DNA of 64,000 bases from Xanthomonas sp. CFBP 8443 (GTDB lineage Bacteria > Pseudomonadota > Gammaproteobacteria > Xanthomonadales > Xanthomonadaceae): the NCBI RefSeq assembly GCF_025666195.1, contig NZ_CP102592.1:372001-436000 (forward strand). The letters run 5' to 3'. This document shows, one piece after another, positions 54,327 to 63,397 of the stretch. The notes under the pieces were generated by a model, which worked only from the letters and a program-made list of their open reading frames with translations, made no database searches and was not told the DNA's origin. The first letter of the stretch is position 1; each line of letters opens with the position of its first letter. The translations under genes were made by a program, and so were the position numbers.

Positions 54327-56291
54327 TCACCGCGCCGCGTTGGCGTTCATCGTCGCGTTGCGGTTGGCATCCAGGTACTGCGCCGGATCGCGCATGCCGG
54401 TGGTGTGGCACTGGCCGGTGGTGTGGCCGCGGTTGACCCCGCCCGGCAGCTGCGCGTTGACCTGCTCGACGGTGCCGTCCTCCGGGTCGTCCAGCACCAG
54501 GTCCGAGGCCGCGTTGCAGTAGTCGTTGGTGTACCAGTTGGTCTTGGCGAAGGAGGTGGTGTAGTAGTTGACCTGCGCCCGCGCCGAGGTCGGGATGCCG
54601 GCCAGCCAGGCCTTGGCGCCGTCGTAGCTCAGGTCGCTGTTGCTGCCGCAGCCCACGCCGAACCACGAGCCCACCGTGGCCAGGATGCCGGCCAGGTTGG
54701 TGCCCTGGTAGGGCGTACCCACCGACTGCATGACGCGGCCGCCGCTGGCGTTGTCCAGCCCGCTCCAGTAGTAGCTGTACAGGTGCAGCGCGGCCATGCC
54801 GCCCTGGCTGTGCGCCACCGTGCCGAACGAACTCCATTGGCTGCCGAACTGCGCCAGCAGTTGCGCGAACTGGTCGTTGCTGCGGTTCTGGTTGACGTCC
54901 AGGAACGCCGAGGCATTGCTGAATTGCGCCACCGGCCACACCCCGCCCGAGCAGTAGCCATGCACCAGCAGCAGCCGCGCACCGGTCGCCTGCGGCTGCG
55001 TATCGGTCGCCGCGCGCAGCAGCGCGGCCGGGCGCTCGCCCATGCGCATGCTGGCGTCGATCGCGCCGCCGCGCGCCACGCTGCTGCGGCGCGGCGCCGG
55101 CAGGGTCAGCGCCAGCGTGTCGTGCGTGGCCAGCGGCACGAAATGGTCCGGGTCCTCGATGCGCAGGTTGCGCAGCGTGAACGGCGCGCGCGCGCCGGCG
55201 CGGACGATCCAGCGTTCGTCCACGCTCAGCGGCAGGCGCCCGTCCTGCGGCGCGAGCATGCCGCCGAGCCAGGCCACCGGTACCGCGCTGCCGTCGCGGC
55301 CGGTGCCCCACAGTTCGCCGAGCACGCGGTAGTGCGCCGGCGCCTGGCCGCCGGCACTGACCGGGATCGGCAGCATCAGGCGGGTGCCGTCCTGCGCGCT
55401 CGCCGTCACCGCGTCGGCGGCAATGCGCAAGCTGGTGTCGAGCACCGGCAGCACGTGTTCGGCGGTGCGCACGAACGCCTGGCCGGCGGCATCCTCGCCA
55501 TGCACCACCACTTGCGCGACGTAGCTGCCGGGGCCCTTCGCCGGGAAATCGCCGGCGTAGAGGCCATCGCCGGCGGCGCCGTCGCCATGGCGGCCGTCGT
55601 CGGCCATCGGCCACTGCGTCACCGTGCCGTCGGGCGCGATCACGCGCAGCTGCGCATCGCGGATGCGCCCGGCCGTGGCGCCGAGCGCGGTGGCGCCGTG
55701 GCCGTCGATGCCGCCGAGCATCGCAGTCAGGCCGATGCGCTGGCCGCTGTGCAGTTGGCGGCGATCGCTGGGATAGGACGCCAGCTGGGTGCGCGCGTCG
55801 CCTTCCATCAACAGGTAGCCGCGTTGCGCCTCGGTGCCGTCGGCGCGCAACGTCAAGGTCCAGTTGCCGTTGGCGGCAGCGTCCACGCGGTATTCGCGCG
55901 CCGGCAGTGCGGCGTCGCCGCTGCCCAGGCGGGTGGCGATGGCGTTCGGCACGATGCCGGCGGCGCTGGCGCGCGCGTTCGCCGCGCCAGGGGCATGCAA
56001 CTGCGGTTGCCAGTCGTGCGCGCCGGACAGCAGCACGAAGCGCAGCTTGCCGTTCTCCACCGGCAGCGTCGCCTGCCATTGCGCAGCGGCGCCGCTGCGT
56101 GCGGATGAGAACTCCACCGGCAGTAACGCACTCTTGGACAGGATCGCCGCCTCGGCCGGTGCCGGCGCGCGCATCTGCGCGAATTCCTCCGGCGGGCCGG
56201 CCAATTGCTTGGGAACCAGATCGGCCGCCTGCGCGAGCAGCGGCGACAGCAGCAGCGTGGACAGCAGGGACAACTTCGGTAGCGTCGACAT
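54327..56291 (-). CDS. Large secreted alpha/beta-hydrolase-like protein (conditioned-medium-factor type)
   Basis: A 654-aa exported protein with a signal peptide (about 1-22, 'LLLSPLLAQAA'). The central part (about 190-330) has Ig-like/beta-rich sequence with 'ADDGRHGDGAAGDGLYAGDF' and 'GPGSYVAQVVVHGED'. The last 250 residues resemble a lipase fold: 'RLLLVHGYCSGGVWPVAQF', then 'TVAHSQGGMAALHLYSYYW' with nucleophile Ser in AHSQG, and 'SVGTPYQGTNLAGILAT'. Similar Xanthomonas/Lysobacter proteins are annotated as 'conditioned medium factor'. The enzyme activity is unproven. ATG 56291 follows a GGAGAG; the frame is open further upstream by chance. Confidence 0.8.
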   Translation of the reverse strand: MSTLPKLSLLSTLLLSPLLAQAADLVPKQLAGPPEEFAQMRAPAPAEAAILSKSALLPVEFSSARSGAAAQWQATLPVENGKLRFVLLSGAHDWQPQLHAPGAANARASAAGIVPNAIATRLGSGDAALPAREYRVDAAANGNWTLTLRADGTEAQRGYLLMEGDARTQLASYPSDRRQLHSGQRIGLTAMLGGIDGHGATALGATAGRIRDAQLRVIAPDGTVTQWPMADDGRHGDGAAGDGLYAGDFPAKGPGSYVAQVVVHGEDAAGQAFVRTAEHVLPVLDTSLRIAADAVTASAQDGTRLMLPIPVSAGGQAPAHYRVLGELWGTGRDGSAVPVAWLGGMLAPQDGRLPLSVDERWIVRAGARAPFTLRNLRIEDPDHFVPLATHDTLALTLPAPRRSSVARGGAIDASMRMGERPAALLRAATDTQPQATGARLLLVHGYCSGGVWPVAQFSNASAFLDVNQNRSNDQFAQLLAQFGSQWSSFGTVAHSQGGMAALHLYSYYWSGLDNASGGRVMQSVGTPYQGTNLAGILATVGSWFGVGCGSNSDLSYDGAKAWLAGIPTSARAQVNYYTTSFAKTNWYTNDYCNAASDLVLDDPEDGTVEQVNAQLPGGVNRGHTTGQCHTTGMRDPAQYLDANRNATMNANAAR

Positions 56292-56552
56292 GGCTCTCTC
56301 CTTGAACGGTGCGAAGCCGGACAGTGCGCCGATCGCGATGCGACCGCACGCCTGCGCAGCGGATGCAGCGCCCCCTCGCCGCGACGTGACTGCGTTATAC
56401 CCCGCCCCGATGACAGTTCCACCATGCGCTGCAGCACTGCGGCGGTTCCCGCGCCGCGGTGGTGGTGCAGGTGCCGCGGATCGGCTAGTGTCGGTGCTGG
56501 GGCGGCACTGCGGTGCCGATGGGAACGCTGGAACAGCCAGGGGGATGTCCAG

Positions 56553-57704
56553 ATGCTGCGTACTGCAGTGCTTTTCTCTGTTGTCTTTGCCGGGCTTGCG
56601 CCCGCGGCCGTCGTCGCGCAAGCGCCTGCGTCGATCCGCACCGGGTTCGCCTACTGCAGCGTGACCGACACCGGCACAGTGCCGGCCAAGGTCTGGGCCT
56701 CGCCAGTCGTCGAGGTGTCCTACCACGACGACGCCAGCGGCTGGCTGCTGCGCAGCAACGAACTGGCCAGCGATTTCCTGCGGCATGTTGGCAGCCTGGG
56801 CGGCGCCGGAACCAAGGACTGCGCGCTCGGCCCCGGCCGTGACGAAGCCCTGGCGCAGCGCGAGCAGCAACGCGCGCTGTGGAGCAAGCGGCCGTTGCTG
56901 ATCAAGGTCGGCAGCTGGCGCGAGGTGGAGTGGACGCCGCCGCCATGGAATGCCGCCGCGCAGGTGCCGACGCAGGTCACACGCTATTTCTACTGCTACC
57001 AGACCCAGGTCGACGTTCCCGATCGTAGCGACTTGGCGCGGACCGTCGCCAGCCAGATCTTCGCCATGCCGACCGACGCCGATCCGCTCGCGGTGTATGC
57101 CCAGAGCGCGGCGTACGCCGAGGAATTCAAGCAGACCGTGCGCGCGCACGGCCTGCCGGACGAAGGCACCACCTGCACCGCGTACGACACCCAGGCGGAA
57201 GCGGGCAAGGCCAGCCGCGACTACCGCAGGCTGTTCGGCGGGTTCAACACCAAGTTCACCGACGTGGCGTGGACGCCGAGTGGCCGCGCACCTGCAGCGG
57301 CCGCGGCGCCGCCGGCCTTGGCTTCGGCAGCGCCGAGCGCAGCCGCAGCCGCTGCGGCACCCAGAACACTCGGAGTGCGCATCGCGCCGGTCACCGCGGA
57401 ACTGGTGTTGGCAACCGGGCTTCCTTCCGCGCGCGGCGCATGGATCGTGGAGGTGATCGATGGGAGCGTCGCCATGCATGCCGGGATCAAACCGATGGAC
57501 GTGCTGCTGGAGATCGACGGCCGGGCGGTTGGCGCCGCTCAGGACGTGCCGGCGCTGGTGGCCGGAGTGCGCACAGGCGTTCCGGTGCCGGCGCAGGTAT
57601 GGCGCGATCGCCGCATGCAGCAACTGAGTCTGTTGTTTGCAGGCGGCACTGACGCTGCGGTATCGGCGCAAGTGCCGGCGGCCGCTGCGCCAACGACGGA
57701 GTGA
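56553..57704 (+). CDS. Exported protein with C-terminal PDZ domain
   Basis: A 383-aa protein with a signal peptide (about residues 1-22, 'LFSVVFAGLAPAAVVAQA'). The first 230 residues form an unrecognised domain with several cysteines ('FAYCSVTDTG', 'TKDCALGPG', 'YFYCYQTQVD', 'GTTCTAYDTQ') probably paired in disulfides. An Ala/Pro linker (about 245-270) leads to a PDZ-like module (about 270-365) with 'GAWIVEVIDGSVAMHAGIKP' and 'MDVLLEIDGRAV', as in periplasmic proteases and chaperones, but no protease domain is attached. ATG 56553 follows AGGGGGATG. It is divergent from the secreted hydrolase. Confidence 0.78.
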   Translation: MLRTAVLFSVVFAGLAPAAVVAQAPASIRTGFAYCSVTDTGTVPAKVWASPVVEVSYHDDASGWLLRSNELASDFLRHVGSLGGAGTKDCALGPGRDEALAQREQQRALWSKRPLLIKVGSWREVEWTPPPWNAAAQVPTQVTRYFYCYQTQVDVPDRSDLARTVASQIFAMPTDADPLAVYAQSAAYAEEFKQTVRAHGLPDEGTTCTAYDTQAEAGKASRDYRRLFGGFNTKFTDVAWTPSGRAPAAAAAPPALASAAPSAAAAAAAPRTLGVRIAPVTAELVLATGLPSARGAWIVEVIDGSVAMHAGIKPMDVLLEIDGRAVGAAQDVPALVAGVRTGVPVPAQVWRDRRMQQLSLLFAGGTDAAVSAQVPAAAAPTTE

Positions 57705-57870
57705 ATTGAAGGCCTGTAGCTGCGGGTGTTTTGCCGCATGTCGGGTGTTCGGTGTAGCCGCCCGCAGCGCATCGCAGTGGGGTAGGGCAGCCTATTTCCA
57801 GGACCGGCGCATGAGCCAAGCGCTGCGCTGCGATAGCCGCGAACGGACATGCCGTGGCACCTGCCGTTGC

Positions 57871-57899
57871 GATGCCCGGCGTGCAGCACGCCGGGCATC
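57871..57899 (-). terminator. Hairpin after metE, possible terminator
   Basis: GATGCCCGGCGT and ACGCCGGGCATC form a perfect 12-bp stem with a GCAGC loop, starting about 20 bp past the metE stop. No T-run follows on the minus strand, so it may act with Rho or only protect the 3' end. Confidence 0.5.
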
Positions 57900-57918
57900 G
57901 TGGGCCTACGTCGCCGAC

Positions 57919-60210
57919 TTACGCCGCTTGCGCCTGCTGCGCGCGCAGCTGCCGTGCCGCGGCCACCATCGCCTCCAGCGCGCTGCGCGTTTCCGCCCAG
58001 TCGCGCGTCTTCAAGCCGCAATCCGGATTGACCCACAGCTGCTGCGGATCCAGCACCGCGCGCGCCTTGTCCAGCAACGCCACCATCTCCTGCGTGCTGG
58101 GCACGCGCGGCGAGTGGATGTCGTACACGCCCGGGCCGATCGCGTTCGGATAGCGGAAGCGCACGAACGCATCGAGCAGTTCCATCCGCGAGCGCGAGGT
58201 CTCGATCGAGATCACGTCCGCGTCCATCGCCGCCACCGCCTCGATGATGTCGTTGAACTCCGAGTAGCACATGTGGGTATGGATCTGGGTGGCGTCGCGC
58301 ACCCCGGCCGCGGCGATGCGGAAGCACTGCACCGCCCAGTCCAGGTAGGCCTGCCAGTCGGCGCGGCGCAGCGGCAGGCCCTCGCGGATCGCCGGCTCGT
58401 CGATCTGGATGACGCCGATGCCGGCCGCCTCCAGGTCGCGCACCTCGTCGCGCAGCGCCAGCGCGATCTGCCGGCAGGTCTGCGCGCGTTCCTGGTCGTC
58501 GCGCACGAACGACCACTGCAGCACCGTCACCGGTCCGGTCAGCATGCCCTTCATCGGCCTGTCGGTCAGCGACTGCGCGTACTGGGTCCAGCGCAGCGTC
58601 ATCGGCGCGGGACGCCGCACGTCGCCGTAGATGATCGGCGGCTTGACGCAGCGCGAGCCGTAGCTCTGCACCCAGCCGTGCTTGGTGAAGGCGAAACCGT
58701 CGAGTTGCTCGCCGAAGTATTCGACCATGTCGTTGCGCTCGAACTCGCCGTGCACCAGCACGTCCAGCCCGAGCTGCTCCTGCGCGCGCACGCAGCGTTC
58801 TGTCTCTGCGGCCAGGAACGCATCGTACTCGGCATCGCCGAGCTTGCCGGCCTTGTGCTGCGCGCGCGCCTGCCGCACCTGTGCGGTCTGCGGGAACGAG
58901 CCGATGGTGGTGGTCGGGTAGGCCGGCAGCCGCAACGCCGCCAGCTGCGCCTCGCGCCGCTGCGGATACGGCGACTGCCGGCGCCCGGCATCCTCGCTCA
59001 GCGCCGCCACCCGGCGTGCGACCTCGGGGCGATGCACGCGCGCGGACGCACGCCGCGTCTCCAGCGCCTCGCGCGCCGCTGCCAGCTCGGTCTGCGCGTG
59101 CGGCAGCTCCAGCAGCGCATCGGCCAGTGTGCGCAGTTCCTGCAGTTTCTGCCGGGCGAAGGCCAGCCATGCGTGCAGTTCGCGATCCAGGCGCTGTTCC
59201 TGCTCCAGATCCACCGGTACGTGCAGCAGCGAACACGACGGCGCCAGCCACAGGCGCTCGCTGCCGACATGCCCGACCGCGTAACGCGCCAGGGTCAGCG
59301 CCGTGTCCAGCGGCGTGCGCCAGACGTTGCGGCCGTTGACCAGTCCGGCCGACAGCACGCGGTCGGCCGGCAGCGCCTGCAGCACCGCGTCCAACTGCGC
59401 CACGCCGCGCACCAGGTCCACGTGCAGGCCGTCCACCGGCAGCGACGCGGCCAGTTCCAGGTTGTCGCCCAGCTCGCCGAAATACGTGGTCAGCAGCAGC
59501 TTCGGCCGCGGCGCCTGGGCCAGGAACGCATAGGCGCGGCCATAGGCCTCGCGCGCGGCGAGGTCCAGATCCAGCACCAGCGCCGGCTCGTCGATCTGCA
59601 CCCAGGCGGCACCGGCAGCGTCGAGTTGCTGCAGCAGTTCGGCGTAGGCCGGCAACAGGCTGTCCAGCAGCGCCCAGCGGTCGCTGCCGTCCACGGTCTT
59701 GGACAGCAGCAGGAAGGTCACCGGCCCGATCAGCACCGGCCGCGTAGTGATGCCCAGCGCCTTGGCTTCCAGGAACTCGGCCAACGGCTTGTCGCCACGC
59801 AGGCGGAAATGCTGGCGCCGCGCCAGTTCCGGCACCAGGTAGTGGTAGTTGGTGTCGAACCACTTGGTCATTTCCAGCGCGTGCAGGTCCAGGCCGTCCT
59901 CCTGCGTGCCGCGCGCCATCGCGAAGTAGCCGGCCAGCGGATCGGCATCGGCCAGCGCGCGGTAGCGCTGCGGGATCGCGTCGAACAGGAACGCGGTGTC
60001 GAGCATCGCGTCGTACAGGCTGAAGTCGTTGCTGGGCGGCAGGTCCACCCCGGCCTCGACCTGCAGCCGCCAGTGCCGCTGGCGCAACTGCCGCGCCGTG
60101 TCTTGCAGGCTTGCGCCGTTGCTGTCGCCGCGCCAGTAGCTTTCCAGCGCTCGCTTGAGCTCGCGCCGCGCACCGATGCGCGGGAAGCCCAGGTTGGTCA
60201 CGATCGTCAT
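57919..60210 (-). CDS. metE: Cobalamin-independent methionine synthase
   Basis: Transfers a methyl group from 5-methyltetrahydropteroyl-triglutamate to homocysteine, the last step of methionine synthesis. The 763 aa match the family length. The start is '[26 protein letters not shown]', with a middle '[17 protein letters not shown]'. The zinc and homocysteine site has '[13 protein letters not shown]' (His, Cys), '[10 protein letters not shown]' (Glu) and '[12 protein letters not shown]' (Cys). ATG 60210 is preceded on its strand by GAGGAAACGCAA. The leader of over 400 nt contains a cobalamin riboswitch, consistent with a B12-dependent MetH elsewhere in the genome. Confidence 0.96.
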   Translation of the reverse strand: MTIVTNLGFPRIGARRELKRALESYWRGDSNGASLQDTARQLRQRHWRLQVEAGVDLPPSNDFSLYDAMLDTAFLFDAIPQRYRALADADPLAGYFAMARGTQEDGLDLHALEMTKWFDTNYHYLVPELARRQHFRLRGDKPLAEFLEAKALGITTRPVLIGPVTFLLLSKTVDGSDRWALLDSLLPAYAELLQQLDAAGAAWVQIDEPALVLDLDLAAREAYGRAYAFLAQAPRPKLLLTTYFGELGDNLELAASLPVDGLHVDLVRGVAQLDAVLQALPADRVLSAGLVNGRNVWRTPLDTALTLARYAVGHVGSERLWLAPSCSLLHVPVDLEQEQRLDRELHAWLAFARQKLQELRTLADALLELPHAQTELAAAREALETRRASARVHRPEVARRVAALSEDAGRRQSPYPQRREAQLAALRLPAYPTTTIGSFPQTAQVRQARAQHKAGKLGDAEYDAFLAAETERCVRAQEQLGLDVLVHGEFERNDMVEYFGEQLDGFAFTKHGWVQSYGSRCVKPPIIYGDVRRPAPMTLRWTQYAQSLTDRPMKGMLTGPVTVLQWSFVRDDQERAQTCRQIALALRDEVRDLEAAGIGVIQIDEPAIREGLPLRRADWQAYLDWAVQCFRIAAAGVRDATQIHTHMCYSEFNDIIEAVAAMDADVISIETSRSRMELLDAFVRFRYPNAIGPGVYDIHSPRVPSTQEMVALLDKARAVLDPQQLWVNPDCGLKTRDWAETRSALEAMVAAARQLRAQQAQAA

Positions 60211-60413
60211 TTGCGTTTCCTCATTGCGTTCATGGGCATTGAGGAACGAAGGAACCGCGCGCCGTCCGCCCGTTCGCACGGGACGCCCGCCACGCCAGCG
60301 ACCTTCGCCCCCGCGGGCGAACCGGCGCCACGCGGGCAGGCGGAAGAGCGCGGCGCGGCGCAGGGCCACGGCACGGCTTCCGGCCGCCTCCCCGCGGAGA
60401 CGCCAGGTCGAAT

Positions 60414-60435
60414 CGGAGGACGCACAGGTCCTCCG
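60414..60435 (-). promoter_or_regulatory. GC-rich hairpin downstream of the metE riboswitch
   Basis: CGGAGGAC - CTGTGC - GTCCTCCG, an 8-bp perfect stem immediately after the B12 box on the minus strand. The stem contains GGAGG-like sequence but is 200 nt from the metE start. It is a possible part of the expression platform. Confidence 0.5.
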
Positions 60436-60439
60436 GCCG

Positions 60440-60668
60440 GGGCCGGTATTCGGGCTGATGGACGAGCGCACCGTGCCGGCTGCGCGCCTACTGTCCGCCG
60501 CTTCCCAGGCCGGCATGCGCCGGCCCAGTGCCATTGACGGAGGTCGTTTCCATTCACCGCTGCGGGGCAGCTCCGGAATGGGCAGGCGCTTGCGGCGCCG
60601 GCCTTCACCGGATTCCCGTTTAAATCCATCCCTTCATCCGAATGAAGCGATGGATACCTTCGGCGAGC
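60440..60668 (-). promoter_or_regulatory. Cobalamin (B12) riboswitch upstream of metE
   Basis: Reading the minus strand from about 60668: GGTATCC..., then AACGGGAATCCGGTGAAG (near 60605-60622), GAGCTGCCCCGCAGCGGTGA (near 60555-60575), a GGCACTGGGCC...CTGGGAAGC helix, and the B12-box-like CATCAGCCCGAATACCGGCC (near 60441-60460). The conserved order and sequences match the cobalamin aptamer. Expected effect: lower MetE when cobalamin is present. Confidence 0.9.
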
Positions 60669-60711
60669 GCACGATAGGCCGGATGCGGCGGCGGGTCAAG
60701 CGCCAAGTGAA

Positions 60712-60745
60712 TTCGCCGACGTTGGCCGGCAACGTTCACGGCGAA
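60712..60745. promoter_or_regulatory. Imperfect 34-bp dyad between metE and dusA
   Basis: TTCGCCGACGTTG (60712-60724) pairs with CAACGTTCACGGCGAA (60730-60745) apart from a 3-bp TCA insertion in the right arm; the spacer is 5 bp. It lies upstream of both the metE leader and dusA. The right arm contains GTTCA/TGAAC, reminiscent of MetR half-sites (TGAA...TTCA), but spacing does not match the enterobacterial site. Confidence 0.5.
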
Positions 60746-60820
60746 CGTGTAAGCTATTGATCCCAAAGCCAATGATCTGGCGCTCCCGCGGCAAGCGGCA
60801 GCGCAGCACCGCCGCGCCCA

Positions 60821-61840
<1,020 letters not shown>

Positions 61841-62210
61841 AGGGGCTTGGCAGGGTTGCGAGTGTCTGAGCCTGCCGGGACCTGTGCTTCCTCCCATACG
61901 GTTTGGGTCGATGCCGCTGGCTCCCTTTTGACGCTCGTTCAGTTATTTTGTTCAGGTTGTTGCGGCGACCAGTGTCACCCTCCGAGAGGGCGGCAGACCG
62001 TGCACAACCGGGGCCGGGCAGCGCCGGGGACAGCCCGTCAGGAGCGCCGATGGGAGTTCATTTGCCTGAACGCCGACAGCCGCAAGCGGAAAAGTTCAGA
62101 TCGGATTCACCCCGAAAAATCAAGAATTTGGCTCGATTTTGCAGAATCGTGCCGCTGTCGCCATGCGGTCCGTTTCACAACTTTTGAACGTTTCCGATCA
62201 GTCCGTTAGG
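61841..62210. other. Intergenic region before the phoP operon
   Basis: About 370 bp, noticeably AT-richer than coding DNA from 61920 onward. A short hairpin CCCTCCGAGAGGG (61978-61990) is visible. The last 100 bp (TTTGGCTCGATTTTGCAGAATC, TTTTGAACGTTTCCGATCAG) probably contain the promoter of the downstream operon, but no clear -35/-10 pair could be fixed. No gene seen. Confidence 0.5.
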
Positions 62211-62594
62211 ATGCCTGTCGTGACCCTTGCCACTCTCCGCCGCTGCCGCACCGCTGTCGTGATCGCGTTCGCGCTCACGGCTGCCGGCCATGGCTGGGCG
62301 CAGCAGCGTGGTCCGGGTCCGGCCATGGCGCAGGCCCGCGATGCTGCCCGGGCGCGCGACTACAACGGCAGTTCGCTGTCCGATGCGGTGCGGCGGGTCC
62401 AGCGGTCCACCGGTGGACAGATCCTCGGCGCCGAGCGCGTGCCGTTCGACGGACGCGACATCAACCGGGTCAAGTACATGGATGGCCGCGGACGCGTTCG
62501 CTACATGGACGATCCGCAACCGGGCGGCGTCGCGCCGCCGCGCGTTCCGCGCCCGATCGAGCCGCAGGAACCACCACGCGACGATAACCCCTGA
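62211..62594 (+). CDS. Small exported PepSY-like protein preceding phoP
   Basis: A 127-aa protein with a signal peptide (about 1-31, 'CRTAVVIAFALTAAGHGWAQ'). The mature part, 'LSDAVRRVQRSTGGQILGAERVPFDG' followed by 'INRVKYMDGRGRVRYMDDP', looks like a half PepSY module: helix, strand and a Tyr-x-Asp-x2-G turn. PepSY proteins bind or inhibit periplasmic partners. ATG 62211 or GTG 62220 may start it; AGGA at 62208-62211 fits the GTG better. It lies 79 bp before phoP and is probably co-transcribed. It could tune PhoQ sensing (inference). Confidence 0.78.
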   Translation: MPVVTLATLRRCRTAVVIAFALTAAGHGWAQQRGPGPAMAQARDAARARDYNGSSLSDAVRRVQRSTGGQILGAERVPFDGRDINRVKYMDGRGRVRYMDDPQPGGVAPPRVPRPIEPQEPPRDDNP

Positions 62595-62673
62595 GCCAGG
62601 ATAGTTTGGTTCAGCTTGCAACATCCAATGCCCCGGCCGCCGGCCATCCGTAAGAAGTAACTAGGGAGAGTTC

Positions 62674-63357
62674 ATGCGTATCCTTCTGGTCGAAGACGAA
62701 GCCCCGCTGCGTGAGACCCTGGCTGCTCGCCTGAAGCGCGAGGGGTTCGCGGTGGATGCGGCGCAGGACGGCGAGGAAGGCCTGTACATGGGCCGCGAAG
62801 TGCCCTTCGACGTGGGCATCATCGACCTCGGCCTGCCGAAGATGTCGGGCATGGAGCTGATCAAGGCGCTGCGCGACGAAGGCAAGAAGTTTCCGGTGCT
62901 GATCCTCACCGCGCGTTCGAGCTGGCAGGACAAGGTCGAGGGCCTGAAGCAGGGCGCCGACGACTATCTGGTCAAGCCGTTCCATGTCGAGGAGTTGCTG
63001 GCGCGGGTCAACGCGCTGCTGCGCCGCGCCGCGGGCTGGAGCAAGCCGACCCTGGAGTGCGGGCCGGTGGCGCTGGATCTGGCGGCGCAGACGGTCAGCG
63101 TCAGCGGCAGCAACGTCGACCTGACCAGCTACGAATACAAGGTGCTCGAATACCTGATGATGCACGCCGGCGAACTGGTCTCCAAGGCCGACCTCACCGA
63201 GCACATCTACCAGCAGGATTTCGACCGCGACTCCAACGTACTGGAAGTGTTCATCGGCCGCCTGCGCAAGAAGCTGGATCCGGACGGCGAACTGAAGCCG
63301 ATCGAGACCGTGCGCGGCCGCGGCTACCGTTTCGCCATCCCGCGCACCGAAGGCTGA
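62674..63357 (+). CDS. phoP: Response regulator PhoP
   Basis: A 227-aa OmpR-family regulator. The receiver (about 1-115) has 'MRILLVEDEAPLRETLA', phosphorylation Asp51 in 'DVGIIDLGLPKMSGMELI', 'LILTARSSWQDKVEGL' and 'DYLVKPFHVEELLAR'. 'ARSSWQDKVEGL' is the PhoP-type alpha4-beta5 face. The winged helix (about 130-223) has 'LTSYEYKVLEYLMMHAGELV' and 'SNVLEVFIGRLRKKLDPDG'. ATG 62674 follows TAGGGAGAG. PhoQ begins 40 bp downstream. In Xanthomonas PhoPQ responds to low Ca2+/Mg2+ and controls virulence and antimicrobial-peptide tolerance (family knowledge). Confidence 0.93.
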   Translation: MRILLVEDEAPLRETLAARLKREGFAVDAAQDGEEGLYMGREVPFDVGIIDLGLPKMSGMELIKALRDEGKKFPVLILTARSSWQDKVEGLKQGADDYLVKPFHVEELLARVNALLRRAAGWSKPTLECGPVALDLAAQTVSVSGSNVDLTSYEYKVLEYLMMHAGELVSKADLTEHIYQQDFDRDSNVLEVFIGRLRKKLDPDGELKPIETVRGRGYRFAIPRTEG

Positions 63358-63397
63358 TCCCACGCGCCTGCGATCCGCAAGCGAAGGAAGCGACGGC

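Larger units (their letters stand above)
60211..60820. other. metE leader and metE/dusA divergent regulatory region
   Basis: About 610 bp without a gene. It holds the metE untranslated leader (60211 to about 60700) with a leader hairpin at 60414-60435 and the cobalamin riboswitch, then a 34-bp dyad at 60712-60745 and the dusA promoter region. Plus-strand open frames here have no family match. Confidence 0.75.
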
